A stretch of 64,000 nt of DNA, taken from assembly GCA_004335835.1 (NCBI GenBank), contig RWJK01001901.1, forward strand, positions 1-64,000, given 5' to 3'. Shown piece after piece: positions 1 through 10,614 of the stretch. The position numbers and the translations under genes were made by a program. Within the stretch, counting starts at the first letter, position 1; each line of letters starts with the position of its first letter. The notes beneath the pieces were generated by a model, which did not search any database, was not told where the DNA came from, and saw only the letters and a list, made by a program, of their open reading frames with translations. This DNA is from Scenedesmus sp. ARA3. Taxonomy: Eukaryota; Chlorophyta; Chlorophyceae; Sphaeropleales; Scenedesmaceae.

Positions 1-272
1 GCAGCAGCAGGCCCTGCAGTACGGCAGCAGTGAAGGGGCAGTGCAGCAGCGTTGAGCAAGGGGCATGGCAGCACGCTGCTGAAGATCACGGCTTTGTGCA
101 GGCTGCAGGTGCGGCTGGCACACAACGGCAGCAGCAGGCCCTGCGGCAGCAGCAGCAGTGGGCAGGCGGCTCGGCAGCAGTGGAGCAACGGCAACACGCA
201 GCATGCTGTATCAACTGCTCAGCGTTTTGAAGATAAACCCAACAAACCCCAACACCAAAGCCCTAGGCGCAC

Positions 273-975
273 CTTGTAGAATGCGCCTGCTTTGTAGGTG
301 GCCTTCTTCAGCGCCTGGAACAGCGCAAAGTGCAGCCGCCTGTGCTGCGCGATGTCGTGGCGCACGCGCGGCAGCAGCACCAGCGCCAGGAAGCGCTGCG
401 CCATGCGAGCGTTGAGGTTGGACACAAACATCTTGGTGGCCACGTACCTGCGGTGGCGACCGTAGGCAATTAACAAGGTTGTGAATCAAGGGCTTCAAAG
501 GAAAAATTACAGGGGCGGTTGAAGCTTGGGTTCATGCTGGCTGAGGCAGGGAAAATTCACTTGTTTTACTTGCCGCACACAGCCATACACTAATATGACT
601 AGCAGAGTGCGACAACACCAACGGCAAAGTCTGTCTACTGCTGCCGCTGCCGCTGCCGCCGCTGCTGCTGCTGCTGCTGCTGCCGCCGCCGCTGCTGCTG
701 CTGCCGCCGCTCACATGGCGTGCGGGCTCCAGTGCTCTGGGTCAGTCAGCTGCAGCACCTCCTCCCAGTTGAGCAGGTTGGGGATGATCTTGAACGCCTT
801 GGGCACCTGCGTCATATGACACATAACACATGTTACGCATGTAACATACTAACAGCATTGCACGCGAGCACAAAGTGATCCAGCTCATTGCCGTTAGAAC
901 GCGGGCGGCTCCGTCGCAACAGCAACTTTGGTTTGTTGGTAACCAGATCCATAGTCTGACTGAAAGCCAGGACAT

Positions 976-1010
<35 letters not shown>

Positions 1011-1723
1011 GTCACACACCTTGCCGTTTGTGTACCGCGCCAGCAGCTGCCCCACCCCCCGGTACACCTCCACCACCGCCTCGTCCAGGCCCTCAAGCCC
1101 GCCAGCCCTGCAGCACGGCAGGAAGTAACACAACAACATGTTAGTATGCATGTTACTTGACATGCTGCAGGGGGCGAACCACAAACCACCGTATAGGGGG
1201 GGACGCGGGGTTCCGAGCTACCCCTACCCCCTAGTCGAAAAGTGGCTTCCGAAGGGGGAGTGGCTACCGCAAGGCCGGGCTCGTCGAACCCCTACCCCCT
1301 ATGCGAAAAGTGGCTACGCGTCCCCCCCACCACCCCCTATACGGTGGTTTGTGGTTCGGCCCCAGTACACCTCCACCACCGCCTCATCAAGGCCCTCAAG
1401 GCCACCAGACCTGCAGCACGGCCAAAAGTAACACAGTACCAAGTCAGTAAGCATGTTACATGACATGCCGCAGTACACCTCCACCACCTCCTTGTCAAGG
1501 GCCTCCAGGCCGCCAGACATGCAGCAAGCCAGAGCGAAAACGCAGCTGCACGCTGTGATGTAACATGACAGTGCAAAGGAGGGACATAACAGAGTCGCAA
1601 TAGGGTGCCTAGCCGACAATGCAGCGTGAAAATATGGCAGCGGCTGAAGCCAGAACTGCACACATTCCTCTGCAGCCACCAAGCAGCACAGCGCTGCAGC
1701 ACGCCCTCACCCGAACTCTGCTG

Positions 1724-1762
<39 letters not shown>

Positions 1763-2744
1763 AGCCGCCTGCTGCCGCACTGCCCGGCTGCTGCTGCTGC
1801 TGCAGCCGAGCCATGATGGCATCTGCCAGCGTGCGCTGCCCTGCTGCGCCTGCGCCCTGCAGTGCTGCCGGGCTCATGAAGGCAGCCAGTGCAGCCTCAT
1901 CCTCAGGGGAGATGTCGTCAGCCTGCAGCAGCAGCAGCAGCAGCAAGGGCAGTTTCAGGGGCGCATCGTAGCTCAACCCAGTGTGGCACTAAGGGCGGCA
2001 TCAACACCCCAGGTCATGTTATAGAGCATCAACCTGCTGGGCGTGCGCATACCAGTCACCATACATGATGCCTGAAGAGGATCAACACCAATGACGGTGT
2101 TGTGCTGAACGCAATGACTGTGTTGTACTGAACGCATGAGTGGCCAGCCGCTTGCGTCATCGCCACCCCACACGCCGTCCGCCTCAGTCACGCCGCCCCA
2201 GTCCTCCCCCGGACTCGCTGTCGCTGCTGCAACCAAATGCAGAGCTGCTTGCAAAAGCTGCAACAGGTGTAACCATGCTCATCTGCGGCGCTGCTGCCGC
2301 ACAAGGCAGCAATTCCAAAACGCACATGCGTCCTGAAGGAGCGCTGCTGTCCCTGACGAATTATAACGTAAATTCTAGACCCTGAACCTGCCACTCACGT
2401 CATCGCCGCCCCACACGCTGCCCGCCTCAGTCACGCCGTCCCAGTCCTCGCCTGGTTCGCTGTCGCTGTCGTGCAGCTGCTGCAGCGCGGCTGCGATTGC
2501 GTTGGCAGGGATCTGTGCGCCAGCAGGAAAGCAGAGGATAACGTATCGTGTCAGCGTGCAGGTTGAATCAGTGCAGGGGCAGGGGCGGGGCTCGTTTGTG
2601 CAGTACTGCCAATGACGCCGTGCTTCAGTTTGTTTGCATGTGTGGCTGCCAAATTATGTATACGAGGCTGCATGTGCGGAACTGTTCGGTACTGAAGGGC
2701 ACCACCAGGGCAAGCCATCTGTCACAGTCCTGAATGCGTCACCA

Positions 2745-2780
<36 letters not shown>

Positions 2781-3414
2781 GCCAACCCCACCTGTGTCGG
2801 CCCTGCTGCTGTTGCTGCTGCGCCATCCTCCGCATCCAACTCCTCCTGCTGTGCGCGCGCCTCGCGCAGGATCCGCGCTGACACATCCTGCGGCACTGCC
2901 TGTTGGGGACGACAGCAAGAATTACTTGTTCATTGTTCACACCGCTTCCCACCTCCTCATCGTCTTCATTTCTCTATGTGGCTGTACTCATTCACATTTC
3001 ATGGAAACATGGAAGCAGCAGCAGATAATTGCAAAGCCTCCCACCTCCGCATCATCTTCATCTCTCTTGCTGCGCTTCTCAGCGCGTGGCTTGGTCTGCG
3101 CACCACGCACACCAGGCACGACCATGTCACGACATGAAAGTGCACATCACACCGTCAGCTGACACGGCTGAGCCTAGCAAAGCAACATGCAGCTTCCATT
3201 GTTTGCTGTTGTGTTCCAGATGCAGCTGCCGTGTACATTTTAGCCGCAGCTCTCACAGGTGTGCCACGGCAAAAGTGCCGACAACACTTTTACTGTGTCA
3301 CTGGTTTGCTGAGCTGCAGCCACTCACCCTTACACCATAAGATTCTGGGTCCTCAATCTGTGCCCCTAAGTCCTGTTTATGCTTGTCTGGCCGCTGCTGC
3401 CGTTTCTTGCCCAT
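273..3414 (-). CDS. BYSL: Bystin (ENP1/BYSL family), 40S ribosome biogenesis factor; 3' part outside window
   Basis: Nucleolar factor that binds pre-40S particles and is needed for 18S rRNA maturation. Exons on the minus strand in gene order: 3414-3328, 3095-3045, 2899-2726 (donor uncertain), 2512-2399, 1922-1711, 1107-1020, 806-715, 447-273; all junctions are GT-AG and phase-consistent. ATG at 3414 begins [14 protein letters not shown]. Family blocks seen in order: [86 protein letters not shown] and [20 protein letters not shown] followed by [14 protein letters not shown]. About 331 codons are present. The conserved C-terminal third (CESGTCTLREA region in other bystins) would follow the donor at 272 and is not in the window. 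Three exons have truncated extra copies in adjacent introns. Divergent from RPA49. Confidence 0.93.
614..712. repeat. GCT/GCC-type trinucleotide tract in bystin intron
   Basis: Nearly pure run of CTG/CTGCCG-type triplets inside the intron between the exons at 715-806 and 273-447. It reads as poly-Ala or poly-Ser in several frames but is intronic, because the flanking exons join in phase without it. Confidence 0.85.
1062..1560 (-). repeat. Threefold tandem copies of a bystin acceptor and exon start
   Basis: A unit of about 108 bp containing a 3' splice site and the first ~50 bp of the exon that encodes [13 protein letters not shown] occurs at 1062-1170 (functional exon side), 1363-1470 and 1471-1560. 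The second and third copies encode [16 protein letters not shown] and [16 protein letters not shown] but stop before the rest of the exon (LLARYTNGK). Copy 3 has lost its AG acceptor (CAG to CAT). Copies 1 and 2 are separated by an inserted inverted-repeat element. Confidence 0.9.
1171..1362. mobile_element. 192-bp inverted-repeat element (MITE-like), CAG target duplication
   Basis: Terminal inverted repeats of about 28 bp: the left end reads GGGGCGAACCACAAACCACC and the right end is its near-perfect reverse complement, ending GGTTCGGCCC. The element is flanked by direct CAG at 1168-1170 and 1363-1365. The interior holds two diverged copies of a CCCCTACCCCCTA..CGAAAAGTGGCT motif (about 1220-1250 and 1288-1318). 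There is no coding capacity. The junction between tandem copies 2 and 3 at 1461-1480 gives the empty site (GACATGCCGCAGTACACC, against GACATGCTGCAG, element, CAGTACACC). Superfamily not assigned; a 3-bp duplication alone does not decide it. Confidence 0.9.
2154..2228 (-). repeat. Degenerate copy of bystin exon 2399-2512 (3' half and donor)
   Basis: Matches the 3' half of the exon encoding [18 protein letters not shown]. It differs by a 1-nt insertion that shifts the reading frame, and by a donor changed from GACGTGAGT to GACGCAAGC. It lies in the downstream intron, so it is a decayed duplicate and not a coding exon. Confidence 0.85.
2945..2977 (-). repeat. Copy of the 3' end of bystin exon 2 with donor
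   Basis: The sequence encoding RNEDDEE followed by GTGGGA repeats the end of the exon at 3045-3095 (RDEDDAE followed by GTGGGA). It lies about 100 bp downstream in the next intron. Confidence 0.75.
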
Positions 3415-4027
3415 GGCGGTGCCTCAGAGCTGCTGCCGCCGCTGGCGCTGCTGCTTGTGCTGCTCTGTGTTGCTGTCGATACGCAGCCAAGGTGCGACCA
3501 GCTGCACGTGAAACGCTGAATCTACGTTGCAGCTACAGGGATTGCTGCGAGCAAAGGCAACCAGTTGCAAGTGACAGCAAGATTTGGCCCTAGTGGGTTG
3601 CTGGAGTGGGTTGCGCCGGCAGGCTGGCGAAACGTTCCTAGACTGCAACTCGGACGAACTATGGTTACTTCATAAAGCAGGATATTGCCTTATGTCGACT
3701 GGAGTACGCACCAATTGCAAATGACACGCCGCAATGACATGTCAGTCACCGGGTGCCGCTCCGCCAGCCAGCGTTACACTCGGTGCTTGCTGACTAACGA
3801 TGATGTTGTGGTGTATGATTGAAGTTGCAGTCGCAAGCAACGCCAACACAAGGTTCGCTTCGCTGATTACAGAGGACTGCAGACGCTGCTGTCATTGGCA
3901 ACCGTGCAAATTGCTTAGGTGCGTCCAGGCACCTATACCTGGTGGTGTCTGAATTCAGGATTTATAGTAATAGCAGCAGCAGCTACTGCGCTAGAGCAGC
4001 AGCAGCAGCAGCAACAGCAGTGCCAGC
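3415..4027. promoter_or_regulatory. Shared upstream region of bystin (-) and RPA49 (+)
   Basis: 613 bp separate the two divergent start codons. The stretch is less repetitive than its surroundings until a short CAG run just before the RPA49 ATG. It must hold both promoters and 5' UTRs. I see no motif I can name with confidence. Confidence 0.7.
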
Positions 4028-7000
4028 ATGGGCAAGCGCAAGCATGCAGAGGCGTCACCAGCAGCAGGTGATGCTGGCACAGCAGCTGAGCCACAAACAG
4101 CTGAGAAGTCATCTAAAAAAGCCAAAAAGGCAAAGCAGCAGCAGGCAGAGGAGCAGCCAGTGGCAGCAGCACCAGCACCAGCAGGTGCTTCAGCCGAAAA
4201 GAAGAAGAAAAAGAAGGACAAGCAGCAGCAGCAACAGGAAGATGAGCAGCCAGCAGCAGCGGCAGTAAAGAAGGAAAAGAAACGCGACGCCGAGCAGCAG
4301 CAGCAGCAGCAGCAGCCGCCAGCAGCAGGAACACCAAGCACAAAGGAAAAGAAGAAGAAAGACAAGCAGAAGCAGCTGCAGCTACCACCCGGCCTGCCAG
4401 TGCACCAGCTGATTGCAAAAGCCCCAGCTGCTGCTGCTGTTGCTGATGCTGCTGATGCTGCTGCATCACACATCAGCATTGCTGTCGAAGTCCTACGAGA
4501 CCCCATAGTGAATGAAAAGCAGCTACTCAAAGAAGCCCGGCGAAGCAAGGCAGCAGCAGCAGGCAAGAGCAGCAGCAGCAGCAGCGGCGCCGCAGGCTTG
4601 AGTAATGCTGAGGCGGCAGCAGTGCAGGCGCGCGCTGCGCAGCTGCAGCGGGGTGTTGGCCCTTTTGTGTTTGCACTGGGTGCTGCTGGCCTAGGGGAGG
4701 CTGATGAGCAGCAGCTGGGCTTCCAGGTTAGGGGCGGATTAGCAGTTTTGCAAGGAGGCTTGAGGTGTGCATTCTGTTTGCTTGTTTTTTGTTTGTGTTT
4801 GGGGAAGCAGCTGGCCTAGGGGAGGCTGATGAGCAGCAGCTGGGCTTCCAGGTGAAGGGCGGTTTAGCAGTTGCAACAGGATGTGAAGAAGGCGTGAGCT
4901 GTGCATTTTGTTTTGGTAATGGTGTTTGGGGTAGCAGCTGGCCTGGGGGAGGCGGATGAGCAGCAGCTGGGCTTTGCAGTGCCGCCCTGGTAGATTGAGT
5001 CGACGGAGCAGCATGCCAGGCTGTTGCTTATACAAGCTTGACTGCCAGGGAACTGAAGTTGCACGTACCCTACATTGCTACAGCAGCACAGCACATCAGC
5101 AGCGCCAACAAGCGCACTTGCAGCGCAGCGCACCAGCTGCACAATTGCGTGTTGCTGCGTTCCTGCGCTGCACATTCCAGCGGGTGCCCCAGTGCCCTTG
5201 TACCTGCTTGGATGCTTCAGGCTCTGCACTGGGTTGCGGCATCAGGCATAGCCCCAAAAAGCCTGCTGTGGTGCACTGCTGTGCTTACCATTGCTACCTT
5301 TTGCTGCAGGCGTATGCAGCGGATCCCGCCAAGGAGAGCCACCCAATGTACCTCGTCAGCAGGCTGGTGAGCAGCAGATGACATGACAGCAGCTGTGCAT
5401 GTGACTATACTACTGTATGGGGGACGTGTGTCATGTACATGGATGTGATTGATATGGCGAGTTGCATGCACCATGCAAGGTATAGCTTGTGCCTCTTGTG
5501 CACAATATTTTATATCTTGGCGGAAGCGTGTTGACCTGGTGAACAGCATTTATGCCATATGGCTTGAAGGCTGTCAGAGGGCGCACCAACACAACACGTG
5601 TTACTGACTGCCAGCCACAAACCTGCATGCTGCTGCTGTTGCTGCCTGCAGCCTGGCGCCAACCTGATTGCCACGACTGAGATGCCAGTGCAGTCAGCAA
5701 CAGACAAGGCACAGTGAGTGGCGCCCCCAGGCTGTGTATACAAAACTGCTAGGCAGCAGCTGCTGCAGCAGTGGATGGCACACTGTGGGAGTGCAATGGC
5801 TGCTGCTGCAGAGATGTGCACAGCCTCAAATGTTGTGAATTGCCAGCATCAGCGGCGTGCTGCTGCTTAGTGCCGGGCTTTGCTGACAGCAAGCTGCTCA
5901 ATTTGCCTGCAGTACATGAAAAAGTCATATTAGATTACAAGTAGTGAGCACCAGGCAGTGACCGCTGTCATTGCACAAGCTGTGTCACTCCCGTACCCCA
6001 GTTTCACTTGCATAATAAATGCTGCTCTGCTGCCTGCAGCTATGTGGTGGGCATCCGCAACAAGCGCACTGGGCAGCTGCGCCTGGCCGAGGCAGCCGGC
6101 GGCTCGCTGCTGCGCCTGGAGGCCCAAGCGGCGGCAGTGAATGACGCCGACGTGGCTGGTGTGGTGCGAGCGGCACAGCAGCAGCAGCGAGGCCCTCAGC
6201 CGGATGATGTGGCGGCAAGGCGGCTGATGGCCCGCAGGTGGGAGGGGTGATGGGCCGGGTAACGGCAGAGCAGTGTTGCTTGTGCTTGGCGTGTGGGGCA
6301 TGTTTGCAAGCTTTAGGGGACAGTGACATGTTTGAGACAGCCGCATGGCTTGTGCTATGGGCCTGGAAGCGAGCGGGGAGGGGACGGGGAGTGAAAGACG
6401 CCAACGTGGCTGGTGTAACAGCATGCTTTTTCTATTTCCTATAGTTAGGCTGCACGCGCCGCTCCCACATATGCAACTGCTGCTGCTCCTTCCCGAGTGC
6501 TGTTGAGCTGAAATCAATGCATGAACACACCAACACCACCCCTGTACTACTACCAGTTTGAACGCTGCTCTGCATATTGTTTTATCTTTGTCACATGCAG
6601 GCTGGTGGAGGCCTTTGGCTCCACGCGCCGCAAGCGCCAGATGAAGCAGCGCGAGGAGGGCGCAGTGGTGGCGGCACGCAACGCCGACACGGAGCGGCTG
6701 GGGCTGCTGCTGGGAGAGGTGGCTGCACGCGCCACAGCAGCAGGAGAGACACGCGCAGAGGTAAGCAGCGGTTGCAGAAGGTGTGACAGGCGTTGTAGCT
6801 GGTGTTGGTTTGAGTTGATGCAGCTTGGGGGCCTGGGGCTGCTGCTGTGCGAGGTGGCGGCACGTGCCACAGCAGCAGGAGAGACGCGCGCAGAGGTGAG
6901 CACCGGTGCAGAAGGTACGGGTGTTACTGCAGGTGTTGAGGTGGGCTGATGCAGCTGTCAGAGGCTGGTGCTGCTGCTGTGGCATGTGCCGCCACCGCGT

Positions 7001-7854
7001 CACAGCAGCAGCAGGGGAAACGCGCGGAGTGGCGAGGGAGGTTAGGGAGGGGTGGGCGTAGGGTAGGGTAGGGTTGGTTGCCATGCCGACATGAAGCAGC
7101 CGGGGCTGCTGCTTGGAGAGGTGGCTGCACGCGCCACGGCAGCGGGAGAGACGCGCACTGAGGTGAGAGTGGGCCAATGTAGGGTAAAGTAGGCTTGAGC
7201 TGCGTTTGTTGCAGCAATGCTGGGGGTACGAGTGATCGCATATGCGGACGTGCACAAGATCAGTGCGATTGAGGCTGCAGGCCCCCCTTGCTGCTACTGC
7301 TGCTGGGCCGTGCCAACCCAGTGCGTTCCTTACTGATCTCTGCTGCTGCTGCTGCTGCCCCTCCTGCTGCTGCTGCTGCTGCCACTGCTGCTGCTGCTGC
7401 AGGTGATGGGCAAGCTGGGTCTGCACCGCAACATCCCCGCACACAATCCCGCAGCCACGCAGCCGCACCTGGCCTACAAGGTGTCGGCCATGTTCCCTGA
7501 CACGCTGCTGGCGGCCATCAACAGCGGCCAGATCCTGCACGCGGCAGAGAAGCAGGAGGACAGGCAGCGCCTGGCAGAGAAAAAGCAGGTGGGAGGGTTG
7601 CTCGTCATCCCTTTGTTTGTTCGCCCTGAGCAGTACTACATCATGATTTGGTTGCAGTAAAACAGCAGCAGCAAAGCAGGAGGGCAGGCAGCGCCTGGCA
7701 GAGAAAAGGCAGGCAGGAAGGCGCGCTATTGGTGTGTTGATGTTGCAGTTTTAGAGGATTGTTCTTTTCGTTTCAACTGCTGTGCTGTCAGTATGTTGCA
7801 GCGCAAAACGCCACGCAAGTGACCGTCCTAGCAGATGGCCTCACTCCTGCACGC

Positions 7855-7897
<43 letters not shown>

Positions 7898-9541
7898 ACA
7901 GGTACCGGCGTATGTGCTGTCGCGCCTGCAGCGTGTCAGTGACGAGGCGGACCCTCGCAAGCGGCGGCGGCTGGCCAAGCTGCTGGCACTGCTGGCAGCA
8001 CTGCTGCAGCTAGCTGGGGCACGCAGCCGGCTGCCGCTGAAGCCGCCTCGTGCAGCAAAGGTGGGCAGCCTCCTTGCTTGTTGTGCTCTGACCCAGGTGC
8101 TTGTTTGCTAGGTCTTTGCTTGAGGGTCCAAGTGCTTTGTGTGGGTCAGCTGCTGAATGCACTGGTGACAAGTATTGTGCCTGGTGATCTGGTTGCTGCA
8201 GGCAGCAAGGCAGGTGTATAGTGCAGGCTGTCTACGAGTGCCATAGATGGACGCATGCCGTATGCTGCCATGCACTTAACTTCTTCTTCAGTGTTGCCAT
8301 GTCATCCACATATGTTGCTGCTGCTGCTGCTGCAGGAGGAGGGCGGCGCAGCGCGGCGTGGCGGGCTGACTGAGCTGTCGTGGCAGCTGGGCCTCCGGCG
8401 GCTGGAGGTGCTGGAGCCACTGCTGGACGCCTTCTACAACAAGACCACGTGAGCACTGACTATTGTAAATTTGCATGTACATGTGCATGTGCATGTGCAT
8501 GTGCATGTGCATGTGCATTGTCTGCTGCGGATTGCTGTTCAAAGCAGCCAAGGGGTGCAACTGCCTGTGTGGTTGTTGTCGCTTACACACTATCCAAGAG
8601 TTGCGTGTGGCTGCTGCTGCTGCTGCAGTGCCGAGGAGGGCGGCACGGTGTATGTGCGCGAGGACGCCAAGCGGCAGCTGCTGCTGATGCACGTGCTGGT
8701 GGTGGCGCTTGATGCGGAGGGCTGGGCGCTGGCCCCGCCACAGTTTGAGGCGCTGCGGCAGGAGCTCAAGATGAGCGCGGCTGACGTGGTGGCCAGGTGG
8801 GCAAGAGCATGTTCATGCACCTGCTGGTTATGCGCTGTGCTGAGATATGACAGTTTTGAGCGTGGTAAATGCAGAATTGCGCACCTGCAAGCAATGCTGG
8901 ACCAGAAGCTGTGTCTTGCGGGTTCTGCCGGCTGCCTGCAAAGTAGCTTGCTGCAAGGGTGTGCAGGATGACACTGCCGGCTGCCAGCATCATTGTTTGA
9001 CAACCGCTGTGCTGTGCCATGCGCGCTCTACAAGGTGGGTTGCAAACTAGCTTTGCTGCAAGGGTGTGCAGGATGACACTGCCGGCTGCTGGCTCATGTA
9101 TCTGCTTGTCTGACCTCACTGTACTGTGCTGTGCAGGTTCCTTGAGCTGGGCTGCATGTGAACGCGGCCAAGCTGCCTGCCTGCATCTGACTTGCTGATA
9201 GTCTGTTACGCTGATCACATCATTCATTTTCTATGCTATGCCGTGCGGGTTCCGTGAGCTGGGCTGCGTGTGCAAGGCGTCCAAGCTGTGCTGTGTTCAA
9301 TGCTGATACGCTGTGCTGAATTGTTGCGCTCTGCGCTGTGCCGTGCAGGTTCCGTGAGCTGGGCTGTATCTGCAAGGCAGCCAAGCTGCCTGCAGGCATT
9401 GCACCAGACGGCACGCCCAGCGCAGCGCTTGCCAGCTACAGCATCGCGCTGCTGCCTGGTGGACCAAGTAACACCAAGACATTGGAGCAGAGCTTCCCCA
9501 AGGCCAAGACAGGCGCCAAGCAGCAGCGCGGCGGGCGCTGA
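4028..9541 (+). CDS. RPA49: DNA-directed RNA polymerase I subunit A49 (RPA49/POLR1E)
   Basis: Pol I-specific subunit whose N-terminal half dimerises with A34.5 and whose C-terminal tandem winged helices aid initiation and elongation on rDNA. Exons: 4028-4726, 5310-5366, 5652-5713, 6040-6237, 6601-6760, 7403-7588, 7902-8060, 8336-8448, 8629-8796, 9349-9541; phases agree throughout, giving about 664 aa. Diagnostic stretches: HYVVGIRNKRTGQLRLAEA, the FGSTRRKRQMKQREE basic linker, IPAHNPAATQPHLAY, KVSAMFPDTLLAAINSG, VPAYVLSRLQRVSDEADPRK, and MHVLVVALDAEGWALAP for the winged-helix part. The first ~200 residues are a Lys/Gln/Ala-rich extension absent from yeast and animal A49 and probably nucleolar-targeting (inference). 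At least four exon edges have truncated tandem copies in neighbouring introns. Confidence 0.9.
4684..4972 (+). repeat. Three tandem copies of the RPA49 exon 1 end
   Basis: The block encoding GLGEADEQQLGFQ plus the following donor occurs at 4684-4726 (joined to exon 1), 4811-4853 and 4931-4970. The period is about 120-127 bp and each unit includes the first ~80 bp of intron. The third copy has lost the donor (TTTGCAGTGCC). Confidence 0.88.
6690..7168 (+). repeat. Four copies of an RPA49 exon 3' end with splice donor
   Basis: The end of exon 6601-6760, encoding LGEVAARATAAGETRAE and followed by GTAAGC, is repeated at 6832-6900 (donor GTGAGC), 6961-7033 (degenerate) and 7084-7168 (donor GTGAGAG). 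All copies lie in the downstream intron. The copies also share the intron start, with a pattern like AAGGTG..GGCGTTG..GGTG. Confidence 0.88.
7549..7714 (+). repeat. Duplicate of the RPA49 exon 7403-7588 end
   Basis: The codons for KQEDRQRLAEKKQ plus donor at 7549-7592 recur at 7673-7714 in the downstream intron, where the donor has decayed to GGCAGGCAGG. Confidence 0.82.
8480..8518. repeat. Hexanucleotide repeat (GTGCAT)n
   Basis: About six to seven perfect GTGCAT units in the RPA49 intron between exons 8336-8448 and 8629-8796. Confidence 0.9.
8938..9410 (+). repeat. Tandem copies in the last RPA49 intron, including acceptor plus exon start
   Basis: Two arrays. An intronic block starting GCAAAGTAGCTTGCTGC at 8938-8990 recurs at 9042-9095. 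The acceptor and start of the last exon (FRELGC..KAAKLP) recurs at 9131-9180 (reads FLELGCM then stop), at 9240-9292 (acceptor mutated to GCGG) and as the functional copy at 9341-9410. Confidence 0.85.
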
Positions 9542-9824
9542 GGCCGGCGTGTTTGAGGAGGTTTTTGGTGGTTGGTGCGAGTGTGAGTGTGCCTCCGAGG
9601 CAGTTGCCTTGGCGTGTTGTTGCACGGCACTGACGGCAGCTGGTTGGGAGTTGGCAGCAGCTAGCTCGGGCCGGGCTTGGGCTGCTTTAGCTGGGGCCGC
9701 TGTAGGCACCCATGGTAGTGCTCCGCACGCCTGCGCATATGCGGCATGCTTAGAGTCGTCCTATTTTTTTGCGGCTTGGTGCGCAGGCTGTAGTTGACCT
9801 GCAATGATTGACCTGCTTGCACGT

Positions 9825-9829
9825 TGTAA
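9825..9829 (+). terminator. TGTAA poly(A) element of RPA49
   Basis: TGTAA lies 284 bp after the RPA49 stop codon. It is the usual green-algal polyadenylation signal and is placed plausibly for a 3' UTR end; cleavage is inferred, not seen. Confidence 0.5.
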
Positions 9830-9841
9830 CGCCAAATGAAT

Positions 9842-10264
9842 ACTGTAGCCCTGGTGGCACTGTCAGCATGCTCACTTGATGAGATGGGGTGCAGATATGC
9901 AGGGCTGTAGCTACCCGTGTAACAACGCCGGTTGATGTGCGACGACTCTTTATGAATGTGAACAACGGCACTCGCTGTGGACGCACCACACAATGTGCAC
10001 CCTGACGCCTTGTTTGCTGGTACTTGTGCAGTGATACTTGACAGCGTGTCCGATTGAACAGTGTTTCAACACCATTCTTTAAGTTGTTTGTTCGCTTATG
10101 TAACTCGTCAGCTGTCCATGGATCCCACCTGGGGGTCGTAGGCAGGTCACTAGCAGGTCGGCATCAGGGTACGTTCGTAGCAAAGTACTGCGGCCGCAGT
10201 AAGGTCACACATAGAATTGATATTTTGCTGTCGCTGGTCACTGCGGGTAGGCCTAGCTGCAACG

Positions 10265-10303
<39 letters not shown>

Positions 10304-10614
10304 CGGCCCTGGGGTTGACACCTGAGAGGCACCGTGCAAACATAGTCAGCAAACCCTTCTTTCTTTGTACTGTTTCATCAGCATACATCATTTTGTATCT
10401 CAATTGCAGCCATGCTGCAGCACCCTGTGAAATGTGGAGTGTGCAAAAGAGTCACCTGCACTTTCTTTTGAGCAGGTGAGCAAGGCACAGCTGCCCCATC
10501 CCACCCATCTCCACCACACCAAAGACGAGTGCAGCTGAGCCAATTCAACCAAAAATCTTGTACATACAATCTGACAATCTGTTCGGCGCTGTATGCAGGC
10601 ACCTGTGGTCATTA
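9842..10614. other. Intergenic region between RPA49 and the metacaspase
   Basis: No coding similarity seen. It contains a (CAG)n tract at about 10264-10303. The right part must contain the metacaspase promoter and 5' UTR. Confidence 0.6.

Noticed and set aside
1..272. A CAG-rich gene at the left edge
   Set aside because: Only low-complexity frames are visible; it most likely lies in a bystin intron, since the next bystin exon is not here.
5930..7540. 536-codon minus-strand open frame
   Set aside because: It is antisense to RPA49 exons whose plus-strand reading has clear A49 homology; open by GC and CAG bias.
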